A stretch of DNA of 46,777 nucleotides from Chara braunii (Eukaryota; Streptophyta; Charophyceae; Charales; Characeae): assembly GCA_003427395.1 (NCBI GenBank), contig BFEA01000085.1, positions 1,905,461-1,952,237 on the forward strand, written 5' to 3'. Below are positions 31,491-40,986 of the stretch, piece by piece (within the stretch, counting starts at the first letter, position 1; the number at the start of each line of letters is the position of its first letter). A program made the position numbers and the translations under genes. Below the pieces are notes generated by a model that saw only the letters and a list, made by a program, of their open reading frames with translations, ran no database searches and was not told the origin of the DNA.

Positions 31491-32475
31491 AGTGTAGAAG
31501 TCTCTCAGTGGACGCTCGTGTGGACATGCCTCGATCCCGTTCATATTTGCATTATGAGAGATTACCTCCTTGATTACTCTTCATGTATCACCTCTTCCCT
31601 TTTCCTCTCTCTCACCCGCAGCCCCTCTCTTTCGCTGCCTCTCTCTGCCCGTTGTCCTTCTCTCTCGCCGTCTCTTTCCTTTCGCGTCCTCCATGCTTGC
31701 TTCTCTTCCCTTCCCCGTGGGCGGTGTACGCCATGCGCGCAGTCCCCTCCCAAAGTCCGAACCCTCGCTTGTATAGCTGCCAGCAGAGCTGGCACCCGCA
31801 CGGGTAGGCCCATGCCCGAAAAGGAAGGGGTACCGACCGCTGGAGCAGCACCAACGGCTGCTCCGGTACCAGCTGTTGGCCAAGACTGCAGATCCAGGCC
31901 CGGTGAACAGACCTCTGGTCTGGTACCAGTAGGACCAAAAACAGGCCCAACAACAATTATTGTGGTGCAGATCCAGGCCTGGAACAGTTGCCATACCGGC
32001 AGCCCCCGCCCGGTGTCAATACAGGGTTGGTGGCAGCAGCGCAGTCCACTGCAGTCCCGGAACGCAGATGTCCTTGGCCCAATTGTTGTTCCATCCACAC
32101 AGTCCGCACTAATCCGATCCAGGTATGCACCTCCAACCGAGACTCGACAAGAGTGGGTTGGACCTGTTGCAACAGACCATTCAAATGGACCCACCGTGAT
32201 CCACACCAAGTACCAGTGAACCGTGCTATTGACTCGTACCAACGCACCATGCCAATGAACCGTACCAAGAAACCACACCGTCGAGCCGCATCCGTGAACC
32301 GTACATGTGCCGGACTGGTGACAGTCGTGGTCCCAGACCGGAGCCCATACCGCGACGGTCAAGTGAGGCCCGATGACGACTAGAAAAACCCTCACTTAAG
32401 AAAGACCCATATGAGCAGGTCCACACACCGCAAAATAGCCAATCGTCGCACCCCGCTCTCCACACTTTTAATTAT
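31491..32475. other. Long stop-poor region on both strands, coding status doubtful
   Basis: A frame of 243 codons on the plus strand (31488-32219) and one of 273 on the minus strand (31574-32395) overlap almost fully. The first 200 bases are CT-rich. Neither translation has a recognisable domain; the minus one is rich in Trp, Cys and His, as out-of-frame reading often is. The DNA from 31780 to 32370 is rich in GGTACC and CCGTACC palindromic words, and has a hairpin with arms GGAGCAGC/GCTGCTCC (31842-31864) enclosed by GGTACC on both sides. Confidence 0.35.
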
Positions 32476-32863
32476 ATAAATAATAATAATAATAATAATA
32501 ATAACGGTCACTCGCATTCAGGGCAACAGGGGTCATTAGCGGAGTAACAAAATAGCCTAGATTGGGACAAACGTCGGGGAAGGTACATAATCAGGGGAAA
32601 ATAAAGTGAAAATAAAGTACCTTTCAAGATCGTGGGTTTTGAGTTCCTTTTCATCATTAATTATTTCGACTGCGTTCTTAAATTTATTTATACAAATAAA
32701 TAAATAAATAAATCGTCCCAATTCGGCCGCGCAAAACCGACCGTGCGGAGACCCGCGCACATGTCGGCGACCGGGTATGGAGGGAATAGAAATAAGAGGA
32801 AAATAAGTCGATGGTAGGGGTGTCAAGGGTGGGATAAATTAGTATATTCATCTGCATAAAAGT
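32476..32863. repeat. A/T-rich stretch with (TAA)n and (AAAT)n
   Basis: (ATAATAATA)n at about 32478-32503 and (AAAT)n at about 32692-32713, with no gene. Confidence 0.7.
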
Positions 32864-32951
32864 AGGGTTAGTGTCAGCGAGAGATGGGTCGAAAAACAGG
32901 GTCGACCTAGGTGCCCTGTTTTTTTACCGCTCGTCCCTTAACACTAACCCT
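32864..32951. repeat. 88-base imperfect hairpin
   Basis: The outer arms AGGGTTAGTGT (32864-32874) and ACACTAACCCT (32941-32951) pair perfectly. The inner arms AAAAACAGGG (32893-32902) and CCCTGTTTTT (32914-32923 or so) also pair perfectly around a 12-base loop containing GTCGAC. The stretch between the two stems pairs imperfectly. Confidence 0.75.
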
Positions 32952-33216
32952 CAAATTTCTACTGTCTCATCAATCAACTCTTCAAATTGTCCCATTTCGG
33001 GTGGCCGACTGACTTTGGCCGCCGGACACCGTATTTTCCCATAGTCTCGCCTGCGCTTGATTTCTCTCCTGTCGCCCATCCCCCATCAGCCAATCGTCTC
33101 TCGTCAGCTCGGCTCGCAAGGTGAGAACAATCGAAACAGGCCACTGTGCGAAATCCGACCCTCAACTGTATACTTTTCAAAGGAAGTAAAGGGTGGCATG
33201 GCTTGGACCGCCCGAC
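32952..33216. other. Spacer before the A3 LTR, no gene
   Basis: Mixed-composition DNA with no feature recognised. It precedes the point where similarity to A2 begins (GACACCGTGTCCAA at about 33217). Confidence 0.5.
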
Positions 33217-33498
33217 ACCGTGTCCAACTGCCAGGTGTCCTATGTAAAATTTGTGCCTCTTGTTTGGCCCAGGGCCTATCACCGATTCTTTTAGGAAGGG
33301 CCCGAAAGGCCAAAACAGATGTTGTTACGCACGGTCTGGGCTCAGTCAACCGAGTGACACTGTGTAACTGTCTGATTTTCCGCAGTTGTGAAAAACACAA
33401 TAATAGGCCCCACATAACTTATTAGGCCCGCCTTCGCTTAGGGTGGCCTTACTGTCTGAACATGTCCGAAAGGGCTTATCGAGGCCTTGAGCCTCACA
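33217..33498 (-). mobile_element. 3' LTR piece of chimeric element A3
   Basis: Matches the A2 3' LTR piece (16339-16622) throughout and stops at the same left position. On the minus strand it starts TGTGAGGCTCAAGG. Confidence 0.75.
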
Positions 33499-33512
33499 TT
33501 CCCTCCTCCATA
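33499..33512 (-). other. Polypurine tract of A3
   Basis: Minus-strand TATGGAGGAGGGAA directly precedes the LTR TG. Confidence 0.75.
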
Positions 33513-33534
33513 CTTCGATAGTCCTCTGAGAAGT

Positions 33535-34069
33535 TCACTGAATATGGCGCTTTCCCTTCGGCAAGGACTTCTCGTAATGAGCGACAACCTGTGGGACGAC
33601 TTGCATCAGTTCCTCTCTCGTGAACCATATGTCCTCTTTTGGATCTGCGTGATGTATGAAGTGTACACGGAACTGTAACTTCGGCTTCGGAGGTCGACCC
33701 CTGCTAGATGGTCTCAGCATCGACATCTCTCTATGTTCTATAATGTTGTCGATGTCGACTTCTCCATTCATGGTTGGGGGCAACATAGACTGGTGAGAGG
33801 GAAACTGATCAGTTTCCTTGGGAGGTGCATGTTTGGAGGCGTGGAAAACAGGGTAGTTGCGAAGGTGACCAGGGATTCGTACCACATAAGATGGCCCAGC
33901 GGGGTCATCTCCAATGATGTCCATGACTTCCCATGGTTCGAAGTATTGTGGCATGAGCTTGTAGGAAATCCCATGCTCCTGCCCTAGTTCGAACGCCTTA
34001 ACCTAGACTCTATCCCCAACCTGAAATGTAGACGGGCGACGATGCTGGTTTTCTAATTCTATCATTACC
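33535..34069 (-). pseudogene. Integrase C-terminal domain and chromodomain (A3)
   Basis: Starting from the 34069 side: a frame with STFQVGDRV and then TAG where A2 has a Trp codon, then an open segment (33535-33954) with PQYFEPWEVMDIIGDD, PSYVVRIPGHLRNYPV and FHASK. It ends with a full chromodomain (DIDNIIEHRE, QFRVHFIHHADPKEDIWF, TREELMQVVPQVVAHYE). It keeps the 11 residues that A2 has lost. The joined upstream DNA is family B, not family A. Confidence 0.85.
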
Positions 34070-34079
34070 AATGTCAACG
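34066..34079. other. A/B recombination junction inside pol
   Basis: To the left the sequence follows A2 (TCTATCATT at 17150); from about 34074 it follows B1 (GGTGCCCAAGATAG at 7017). RNase H and most of integrase are absent at the joint. Confidence 0.85.
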
Positions 34080-34720
34080 GTGCCCAAGATAGAGAACGCT
34101 CTCCCTCCCAAACTCAAATTTCTCTAAGTTGAGACGGAGTTGTATTTTCTTGAGGATGGTCAACACTTTAAGGTGCTGCTTATGTTCCTCGATTGATTTG
34201 CTGAAAATCAAAATGTCATCGAGGTACACAACCACAAACCGACCCATCTGTTCGTGAAGAACCTTGTCCATAAGGCTTTGAAGGTGGTCGGTGCGTTCGT
34301 GAAACAGGGCAGTACGGTGAATCCGTAAAGCCCATCGCGTGTCTTGAACACAGTCTTGTGCTGGTCCGTGGGATGACTTCAATCTGGTGGTACCCAGACT
34401 TGAGATCGATCTTGGAGTTGATCTTGCACCCACCTGCAACATCAAGCAAATCATCTATGCGTGGCGAGGGTTATGCATTCTTCCTTGTGATGTTGTTTAG
34501 ACCGCGATAATCAATACACATACGGAGTTTGCCTCCTTTCTTTGGGATAAACAGAACGGGTGCACCAAGTCCAGATTCGTTAGGCTTAATCTATCCCTTG
34601 TTGATCATCTCATCGATCCATTTTCATAGTTCCTCCAACTCGCCGGATTCCATCCGGTAATAGACAACCCTTTGGAGGAACAACACCTTCGACCAACTCA
34701 ATCGTGTGTCGGACCGATCA
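34074..34720 (-). pseudogene. Reverse transcriptase (B2), truncated at the junction
   Basis: Family-B RT with the DLLDVAGGCKINSKIDLKSG block, LKSGYHQIEVIPR, the catalytic YLDD (34215-34226) in FVVVYLDDILIFS, and a thumb segment ending FEFGRESVLYLGHR at the junction. It retains parts deleted in B1, such as the DEMINKG-type stretch near 34600. Several frame changes and the missing RNase H and integrase core make it inactive. Confidence 0.8.
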
Positions 34721-35462
34721 TGTGGGAACTCCACGGGGTTCGACCAAAACTTCCAGAAATCGGTCGATTAGGCCTTGGATGCTTGTTAGGATCGGCGGGG
34801 GTGGGGGATCAGGAAAAGGATCACCTAGATCAGGTCGCAAGTTCTTAGTGAAGGCAACCGAATTTGAAGTAGACTCATTTGGAATAGAAGTAGGTGCAGG
34901 GATAAAAGTAGATTTATCATGCAAAGTATAATTATTATCGATTGCAAAAGTAAAAGGTACATGAGTAGGACAAACAAAGGCAACATACAATTGTTCATCC
35001 TCCTTATGTCTGCGCCACTTCTTCCAAAACTGCATGGCATTAAGAAAGGTCATCGGGGAGACGAGCTTCTCCTCCAAGACGATGGAACACTCATTCCCTT
35101 GTGCATCTTTGACCATGAAAAGCGGTTCCTTCCACTTGGTCCATTCGGATTGAGATTGCAACCAGCCCAACCCGACGAATGCGTCGAAGGGACACTTGTC
35201 AAAGACATAGAAGTTCAATGCGTGTGTGAATCTTGTCAAAGGTAGTGCACACACCTTTGACTGCATACGTAGATGAGACAACATCTTTGTTGCCTACTTG
35301 ATTCCGACAAGGGCTCCGTAAAGCCACTTGCTTCATCCCCAAGCCTACTTTGCGTATCCCATGTGGTGACATGAAATTAGTCGTGGCACCACATTCAATC
35401 AAGACACGGAGATAGCGGTGGTTAATGAGGAGAAGATTAACTTCGCTGTCCCTTGAGCACAT
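34718..35462 (-). pseudogene. Aspartic protease region and linker (B2)
   Basis: The protease box reads VLIECGATTNFMSP, again with Glu (codon 35394-35396) and Cys in place of Asp and Ser/Thr. It is followed by VGLGMKQVALRSPC, VDKCPFDAFVGLGWLQSQ after a frame change near 35240, then the linker with ATSTFIPAPTS-like sequence up to RT. It has one copy of the stretch duplicated in B1. Confidence 0.75.
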
Positions 35463-35487
35463 TGTTGTTTTATCTCAGCCCAATGCT

Positions 35488-36826
35488 CTAGGTCATAGTG
35501 AAAGTCGACCTTCTTTGTTTCCTCCCAAGGATGAACATACAAAACATGATATTCGTTAGCCTTGGAATCAGCAGAAGATGGGGCTTCAAAGGAGGACTGT
35601 TGGTCCATGACATATTCCTTTGGAGAACTATCACTGAGCGGTCCAGACGCCCTTGGTGTAGAGTGTGTTGATGAACCCGCTGCACCCGATTCAAGTTTCC
35701 CTGCAACCTAAAGCATCCTTGGTGGGAGTGCGACGAAGTTCCTTCCTGAATTCCGGTTTTGGTTTCCCTTAGTATGGGCAATCCTTTTGAAGGCACAAAA
35801 TTTTTCATCTTCGTTATTGATCTCGGATTCTTGGGTGGAAGAGTAGTATTAGCGTCCTGTTCTTGGTTGTTGCCAATATTGGGGTCATCTACTTCGGTCT
35901 CCCCTTCCACCTCCAGCAAGTCGAGCGCAAGAAAAAGACGGTTGATGCCACGAAACCATCCGCGAACAATGGTCTTTTTGCTGCTTGTTGTGGTAAGGAG
36001 GTCTCCTGCCTCGAGACTGACTACATCCTTCATCAAGGAAAACAAGTTTGTGTAACCAAAGAAATCCCTGCTTGGGCGATTGGTGAAAATGGTGGGAACC
36101 GTACCTTTAACAACATCCAAGCATGATTGCACTGTCAGTTCCAATCTTGGTGTCGCAAAGAGTTTGGCGGCATGCAATTGCAATTTGTGCATGGTGCCCT
36201 ACCACTTGTTGCACTTAAGTTTATCAAGTTGGATCCTTACTCTAGCTGCAGCATACGGGTCTTTGTATTGTGCTAATATTATCTCTTCGAGAGCGGCAGC
36301 CAGAGTGACTTTAAGCCACTCCGTTAGATCGATCTTTGGATACCCATCTTGCATAGCTTGGACTTCTAGGAAGCCCCTCAACAGCCTCGACGTTCGTCCC
36401 TAGGATCAAGGACTGGTTCAGTCTTCGAGTGCCGTGTACCTCAAAGTAAGCTCTCATGGAGCTGATCCAGAACTCAACATCGTCCTTGCCATCATATCTA
36501 GACGGTATCATCACCTTCTTTCTGTCCATGTATGGATTGCTATAGCTGGGACCGGCCATTGCTGGGTCCAATCTCGGGGCTGCAGCAGTTGCAGAATTTC
36601 CTGCGCTCTTGCTTGTAGCGGAAGTGGAATCTGCACCTGTTGCAGGTCCTGGCTGATTTGCCACCAAACTCAACGAAGAAGAAGAAGGAGAAGAAGGAGG
36701 ATGGAGAGGTGCAAAGGTAGAACGGTTAGCAACAAGAGGTAGGGGAAGAGAGATTGAGATATGGGTCTGATGCATGATTGCGATCTGTTGTATCTGATCG
36801 CAATGCTCCTTGGCCATATCAGCCAT
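35488..36826 (-). pseudogene. Gag capsid region (B2)
   Basis: Gag of a Ty3/gypsy element, in several frames. The segment 36311-36826 has a Ser/Pro/Ala-rich N-terminal part, then KVMIPSRYDGKDDVEFWISS and MRAYFEVHG, the typical start of the retrotransposon gag domain. The segment 36199-36381 has DLTEWLKVTLAAALEEI and YAAARVRIQLDKLKCNKW. The segment 35488-36192 continues with KLFATPRLELTVQSCLD and an acidic linker. No intact zinc knuckle is seen: a CFR-like remnant occurs near 35715. Frame changes near 36380 and 36195 break it. Confidence 0.7.
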
Positions 36827-37127
36827 CTAAGTACGCAGCCGACTCATGTAGCTGGGATTTTATACTCGGAAGCTCGCTGAGCAAATGGTAATCTACGACG
36901 GTACATACGTACTTGACCAGATCTTTCTTAACATCTGCATCAGGCATGATTGAGATTGTTCTGAAAATGGTCTCAAGATCTTCAGCAGCTTCTTTCGGCT
37001 TAGCCTCTTCCTCCTTCTCCTCCCTGGCCATTTCCTTTTGATAGAGGGCCTGGTACAGCGGTTTACCCTCATTATCTGCTGCATCTACTCGAGCCTTTAG
37101 AATATCAGAAATCCTGGGCGGTGCCAT
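36819..37127 (-). pseudogene. Gag N-terminal segment (B2)
   Basis: ATG at 37125-37127 begins MAPPRISDILKARVDAADNE, followed by a Glu/Lys-rich coiled stretch (YQKEMAREEKEEEAKPKEAA) and a helical segment (DADVKKDLVKYVCTVVDY). The frame ends a few codons before the next gag segment begins in another frame (MADMAKEHCDQIQQ). It is the likely true start of family-B Gag. Confidence 0.6.
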
Positions 37128-38667
37128 GCTGGAACCACTAGATCCTTCAGTTGCAATGACCTCTCTCTCTCTTCTCTCTTGTCCACACGTCGTGACGGGC
37201 ATAAAATGGATTTCAGTAAAAGAAACAAACTGAAAGCACAAGAAGAGAAGGTAGAACTCCTAGCCGGAGCGGCAAAATATTTGGACTAGAGAGCAACCAA
37301 CAAAAATAAAATGAGATAATTCAGAAGAGAGTTCTGACTCCGCGTTAGAGTCTGGTCTGACTAAGTACTAGATCCCCTGGAGTCTAATCCGATCAGCACC
37401 GTCAAAGTATAGCAAATCAGACTACAAGTTACAACATACAGCAATTGAGAATTGAGAGGTGCGGGTCAAGCATTGGATTGTGCGTCATCAGTCCACAAAA
37501 CATCTCAGCCAAGATCCCCTCGGCATCAAGTGCTCTGATAAAAAAGAAAAGCAACGAATTACAGACAGAAAAGAGAGTGACACTGCAACAACAGATTTGT
37601 GTCCAAGGGGCCCTTCTTGTTTGGGGCCGGTCCCACTGAGTCCCTATGGGTCTCACGTAGGTCCCATGTAGGTCGCGACCAAGTCCCAAGAAAGAAGAGT
37701 ACCACAAGGTCCTACTTTCTGCCTCTACCGTACTGAAAAACGGATTTCAATTCTACAGACTACATCCATTCAAAATGAAAAGGCAAAGCACTGTATAAAG
37801 ATATGGCATTCAAAGTAAGGTACATCTCTCCATCCATCACGTCAGTAAGCAGTTCGCACACCAATGCACACAACCAAGACTTCAGAGGAGTAGGAAGTCG
37901 ACCCAGAAGTACCCCAACAGGACAAACAATACCATGCACGCACACATGGGCAACGCTTAGGTGCACGACACTCACCTGAGTGACCCGGACTCTGAGATGA
38001 AGTATAACTCACCCTCCTTCCTCATATGGTCCTCCTAACCCTATTCGCGCTACCTCTACGCTAGTGTCCTATCATATAGGAGAGTCTGACTCCAACACCA
38101 AAGTGCAACGCTGGATCCCCCGCAGACGCTGAAGAACAAAATAGCAACTTGCAGTCTGTAGATGCAGAATGGCTACCTCCCTCAAGATCGCCTACTTGAG
38201 GGAGGCCCTTAAGTCACTAAATGTCTCTGTCGCATACCGTAACGGTGCAGACCAGAACCAGAACCAACCTCTCTCACAAAGTACAAGATAGCGTAGCGGA
38301 AGACTTAAATACCAATGATCCGAACAATCAATGTTGCAATGCAGCCCTGAACATACATCATCATCATTCCATGGTGTGAAGGGGCCTGACGCCCACACAG
38401 GAAGAATGCCCCAGTCCCCAACCATACACAGACGAAGAAGAGGGGGGTTAGACGAAGAAGAAGGGAATGTCGTCAGTCACCAAGTCTTCGGTACAGGTCC
38501 CAAATAATCCCTCGTCAAATGTCTGAATCCCAATGTCGAGTCTGTATCCAAATGTCGTCAAGTTCCATAGTCACCAATCTCTCTCTCTCGTAGTCTGCAG
38601 ATACTGAGAAGTCAGGTAGTGAGAGGGGGAGGAGGAGATGGTGGACTTAGAAGAGGAAGAAGAAGAA

Positions 38668-38707
38668 CTCTCTCTCTCTCTCTCNTCTCTCTCTCTCTCT
38701 CTCTCTC
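38668..38707. repeat. (CT)n microsatellite with unresolved base
   Basis: CT run interrupted by N at 38685. Confidence 0.95.
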
Positions 38708-39001
38708 AGTCCAGTACTAACCTGTGAAGGTGGCGCCTTGTTGCAGGTACATCGAAGACGAAGCTGGAGCTATGGCGCCACAGGTAAGTCTCCCTGGCCT
38801 CCGCCAACCATCTCTCTCCCTCCACTACTACTCTACCTCCGGATAGCGCCCAGCGCTGAAGACTACTGCTAACACTACTACTACTACTTCAGTGCTCGTC
38901 CAGAGTGCTGCTGCCGAATCCTGAAGACTGCCTCCTGCCTCCTGCACGTGAAGTGCCTGGGAAGTTCCTAGGAACTACCTTGTGACTGTCTGCAGCCTGT
39001 A

Positions 39002-39034
39002 GGGCGGGCCAGTCCTATATAGTGCTGGCCCGTC
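39002..39034. promoter_or_regulatory. GC-rich hairpin with CTATATAG loop
   Basis: The arms GGGCGGGCCAG (39002-39012) and CTGGCCCGTCC (39024-39034) pair at 10 of 11 positions, and the loop holds the palindrome CTATATAG. It lies in the family-B leader. Confidence 0.55.
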
Positions 39035-39181
39035 CAGGAGGCTGCTCTTGCCAATGCCAAAACGTGCCAGACCCTGGCGTTGAAGTTCAAACAAGGGCTG
39101 TCTTGAAAACAGGCCAAAAATGGCCTGTGCTAAAACCCTGGTCTGGTGCCTAAGTTTCAGGGCAGGTCGATCTTACGAGGG

Positions 39182-39395
39182 CCCGAAAATGGCCCTCTGT
39201 TTCAGGCTAAAAAGACTCAGGGCCTGGAAGGCCCTGTTTTAGGCTGAAACGACATAGGGCCTGAAGGCCCTCGTTTTCAGGCTTTCAGGCTGAAACAACA
39301 CAGGGCCTGTAAGCCCTTGTTTTCAGGCTTTTAGGCTGAAAACGACATAGGGCCTGTAGGCCCTTGTTTTCAGGCTTTTAGGCTGAGAACGCTGG
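39182..39395. repeat. 46-bp minisatellite, 4-5 units
   Basis: Unit starts at 39220, 39257, 39303 and 39350 (spacing 37, 46, 47) with GGGCCTG(T/A)AGGCCC, then TTGTTTTCAGGCTTTTAGGC and TGAAAACGACATA. The GGGCCT..AGGCCC word makes each unit self-complementary. Confidence 0.9.
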
Positions 39396-39719
39396 TCGGG
39401 CCCTGCAGACCCGTGTGGCTGCGCAGTATGCCACAGTCTCCCTTAGGTCACATTCCAGGTGTGAGTGCCTCGCACTGGCGCCTCTCTCAAATTGTCGCAT
39501 GAAGTCCTCTTGATGTGTCTCGTAACCACAAGGTCACTCTCAATCAACCTGGTCAGGTTCAGTGTCGACCCAACACGACCTAACCAGGTGGGGGCAGCTT
39601 CCCTAATCCACACTGCCCCACTTCCCGCTTCGGACCAACCCGAACCCTAAGCCGTCAGCCCTAACCACTTAGGTTAGGGTTAGGGTAGATCAGTCAACTC
39701 TCACCAGCAAGTAGAATCG

Positions 39720-39731
39720 GCTCTGATATCA
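39720..39731 (-). other. Primer binding site of the right family-B element
   Basis: Minus-strand TGATATCAGAGC, 11 of 12 matching the tRNA-iMet site, one base from the LTR edge at 39733. Confidence 0.8.
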
Positions 39732-39732
39732 A

Positions 39733-40981
39733 TGTTATGATCCTGTCTAATTTCGAAGTACACATTCATCAGGAAGTACAATGCCGTCCAATTGCAAAAA
39801 GAAATGAATGATCTTGAGAGGAGAGAGAGGGAAAGAAGAAGAAGAAGAAGAATAAAGAAAGAAGAAGAAGAAGAAAGAAAGAAGAAGAAGATGATGTACA
39901 CCAGCATAGACCAATGATAATGCTCTTCTTCTTCGCCAATCACTCTCCTCCTCCTAATCTCCTCCCCTCTTATTCAATCAAGAAATAATAATAATAATGT
40001 TGAACGGCTGAACCATAATCAATGTCCGAATCCCTCTTCTACTGCAGGTATCACATGAGGTCCATCATAGCCATGGCACCGTCCTCTTCCTCTTCTCGAA
40101 GGCCTAGGCTATGGCGGACTGCTTGCCTTGCCCCGATGTGCAGAAGACAACTCAAGCAGCTATGGCTGCTCTAGCTCAGGCCACCATGCCTGACTCTGCC
40201 TCGAAGCTTCTTGGTGCCCACCAAGTTGATGAAGTTGGCAACCACCATAGCCAGGCAAGTGCCTCTGGCTCTCCCCCTTCCTAGTCCTGGTCTTCTTCCT
40301 CCTCCTGTCCTTGCTCCTTCCCCAGCAGCGCTGCTCCAAGCTAGCGCTATTCCAGCCAGCACTCTAACCAGTGTGTCGCCAAACTTGCACACCGACAATG
40401 AGGAGGAGCACCTTGCTCCTCCTGGAGATATAGCGGCCTGCTTGCCTCCAAGCAACCGGTACCTCCTCCCTTTCGGAGGTAAACATCATTGCAGACTCTG
40501 ATATTGCCCATACAGGCCCTAAACTCAGACTGGTTGGGCTGGTACCCGCCTAGACCTAGCCTGCAACTACTGGGCATCTAAAAATGCCATTTTTTGTCTT
40601 TTTCTGCTCGGCGTCGAGTACCCGGCACGTCTACCTCTACTTGGTGTGGTATCGGCCTACCTGCTACTTGCGTGTTTTCCGCTGTTCTAAGTGTCGCGGG
40701 CCTCTTTCCCCGCGACTTGAGTGTTTTCCCCGCTGCAACCCTCAATGTCACGGCCACAGGTAAGTACCGGCCCTTCAGGCCTTTCCGAACAACCATGTGC
40801 CCTTGCGGGTCACACACACACGCAAGCCGGCAAGCACTCAGACAGGCATGCAGACCAGCAAGCATGCACCCTCACAGACTTAGAGAACTCAGCGACAAGT
40901 GGGAAACTCAGTAAGGCATACATGCCATGAGCAAAACTCAGATCAGCTGTGTGTCTCAGTCCGTGTTTGGCAGGTCATTAC
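39733..40981 (-). mobile_element. Family-B LTR (5' LTR)
   Basis: Aligns with 3496-4777 from TGTTATGATCCTG to GGTCATTAC, with substitutions and small gaps. The terminal A present in the left copy is absent or changed here. It has GAA microsatellites (about 39834-39890) and the same perfect hairpin (40401-40423). With the primer site on its left it is a 5' LTR of a minus-strand element. Confidence 0.85.
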
Positions 40982-40986
40982 GCATC
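40982..40986. repeat. Right GCATC, candidate target-site duplication
   Basis: GCATC directly follows the right family-B LTR and equals 3491-3495. Confidence 0.55.

Larger units (their letters stand above)
37128..39719 (-). other. Family-B leader between LTR and gag
   Basis: About 2.6 kb with no convincing gene. It contains a CT microsatellite with an N (38668-38707), a hairpin with CTATATAG in its loop (39002-39034), and the 46-bp minisatellite (39182-39395). A GGTTAGGGTTAGGG at about 39672-39685 is telomere-like but only two units long. Confidence 0.55.

Noticed and set aside
31574-32395. 273-residue minus-strand protein
   Set aside because: Trp/Cys/His-rich composition, full overlap with an opposite open frame, and no domain; treated as chance openness of GC-rich DNA.
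39672-39685. Interstitial telomere repeat
   Set aside because: Only two GGTTAGG units, and plant-type telomeres use TTTAGGG.
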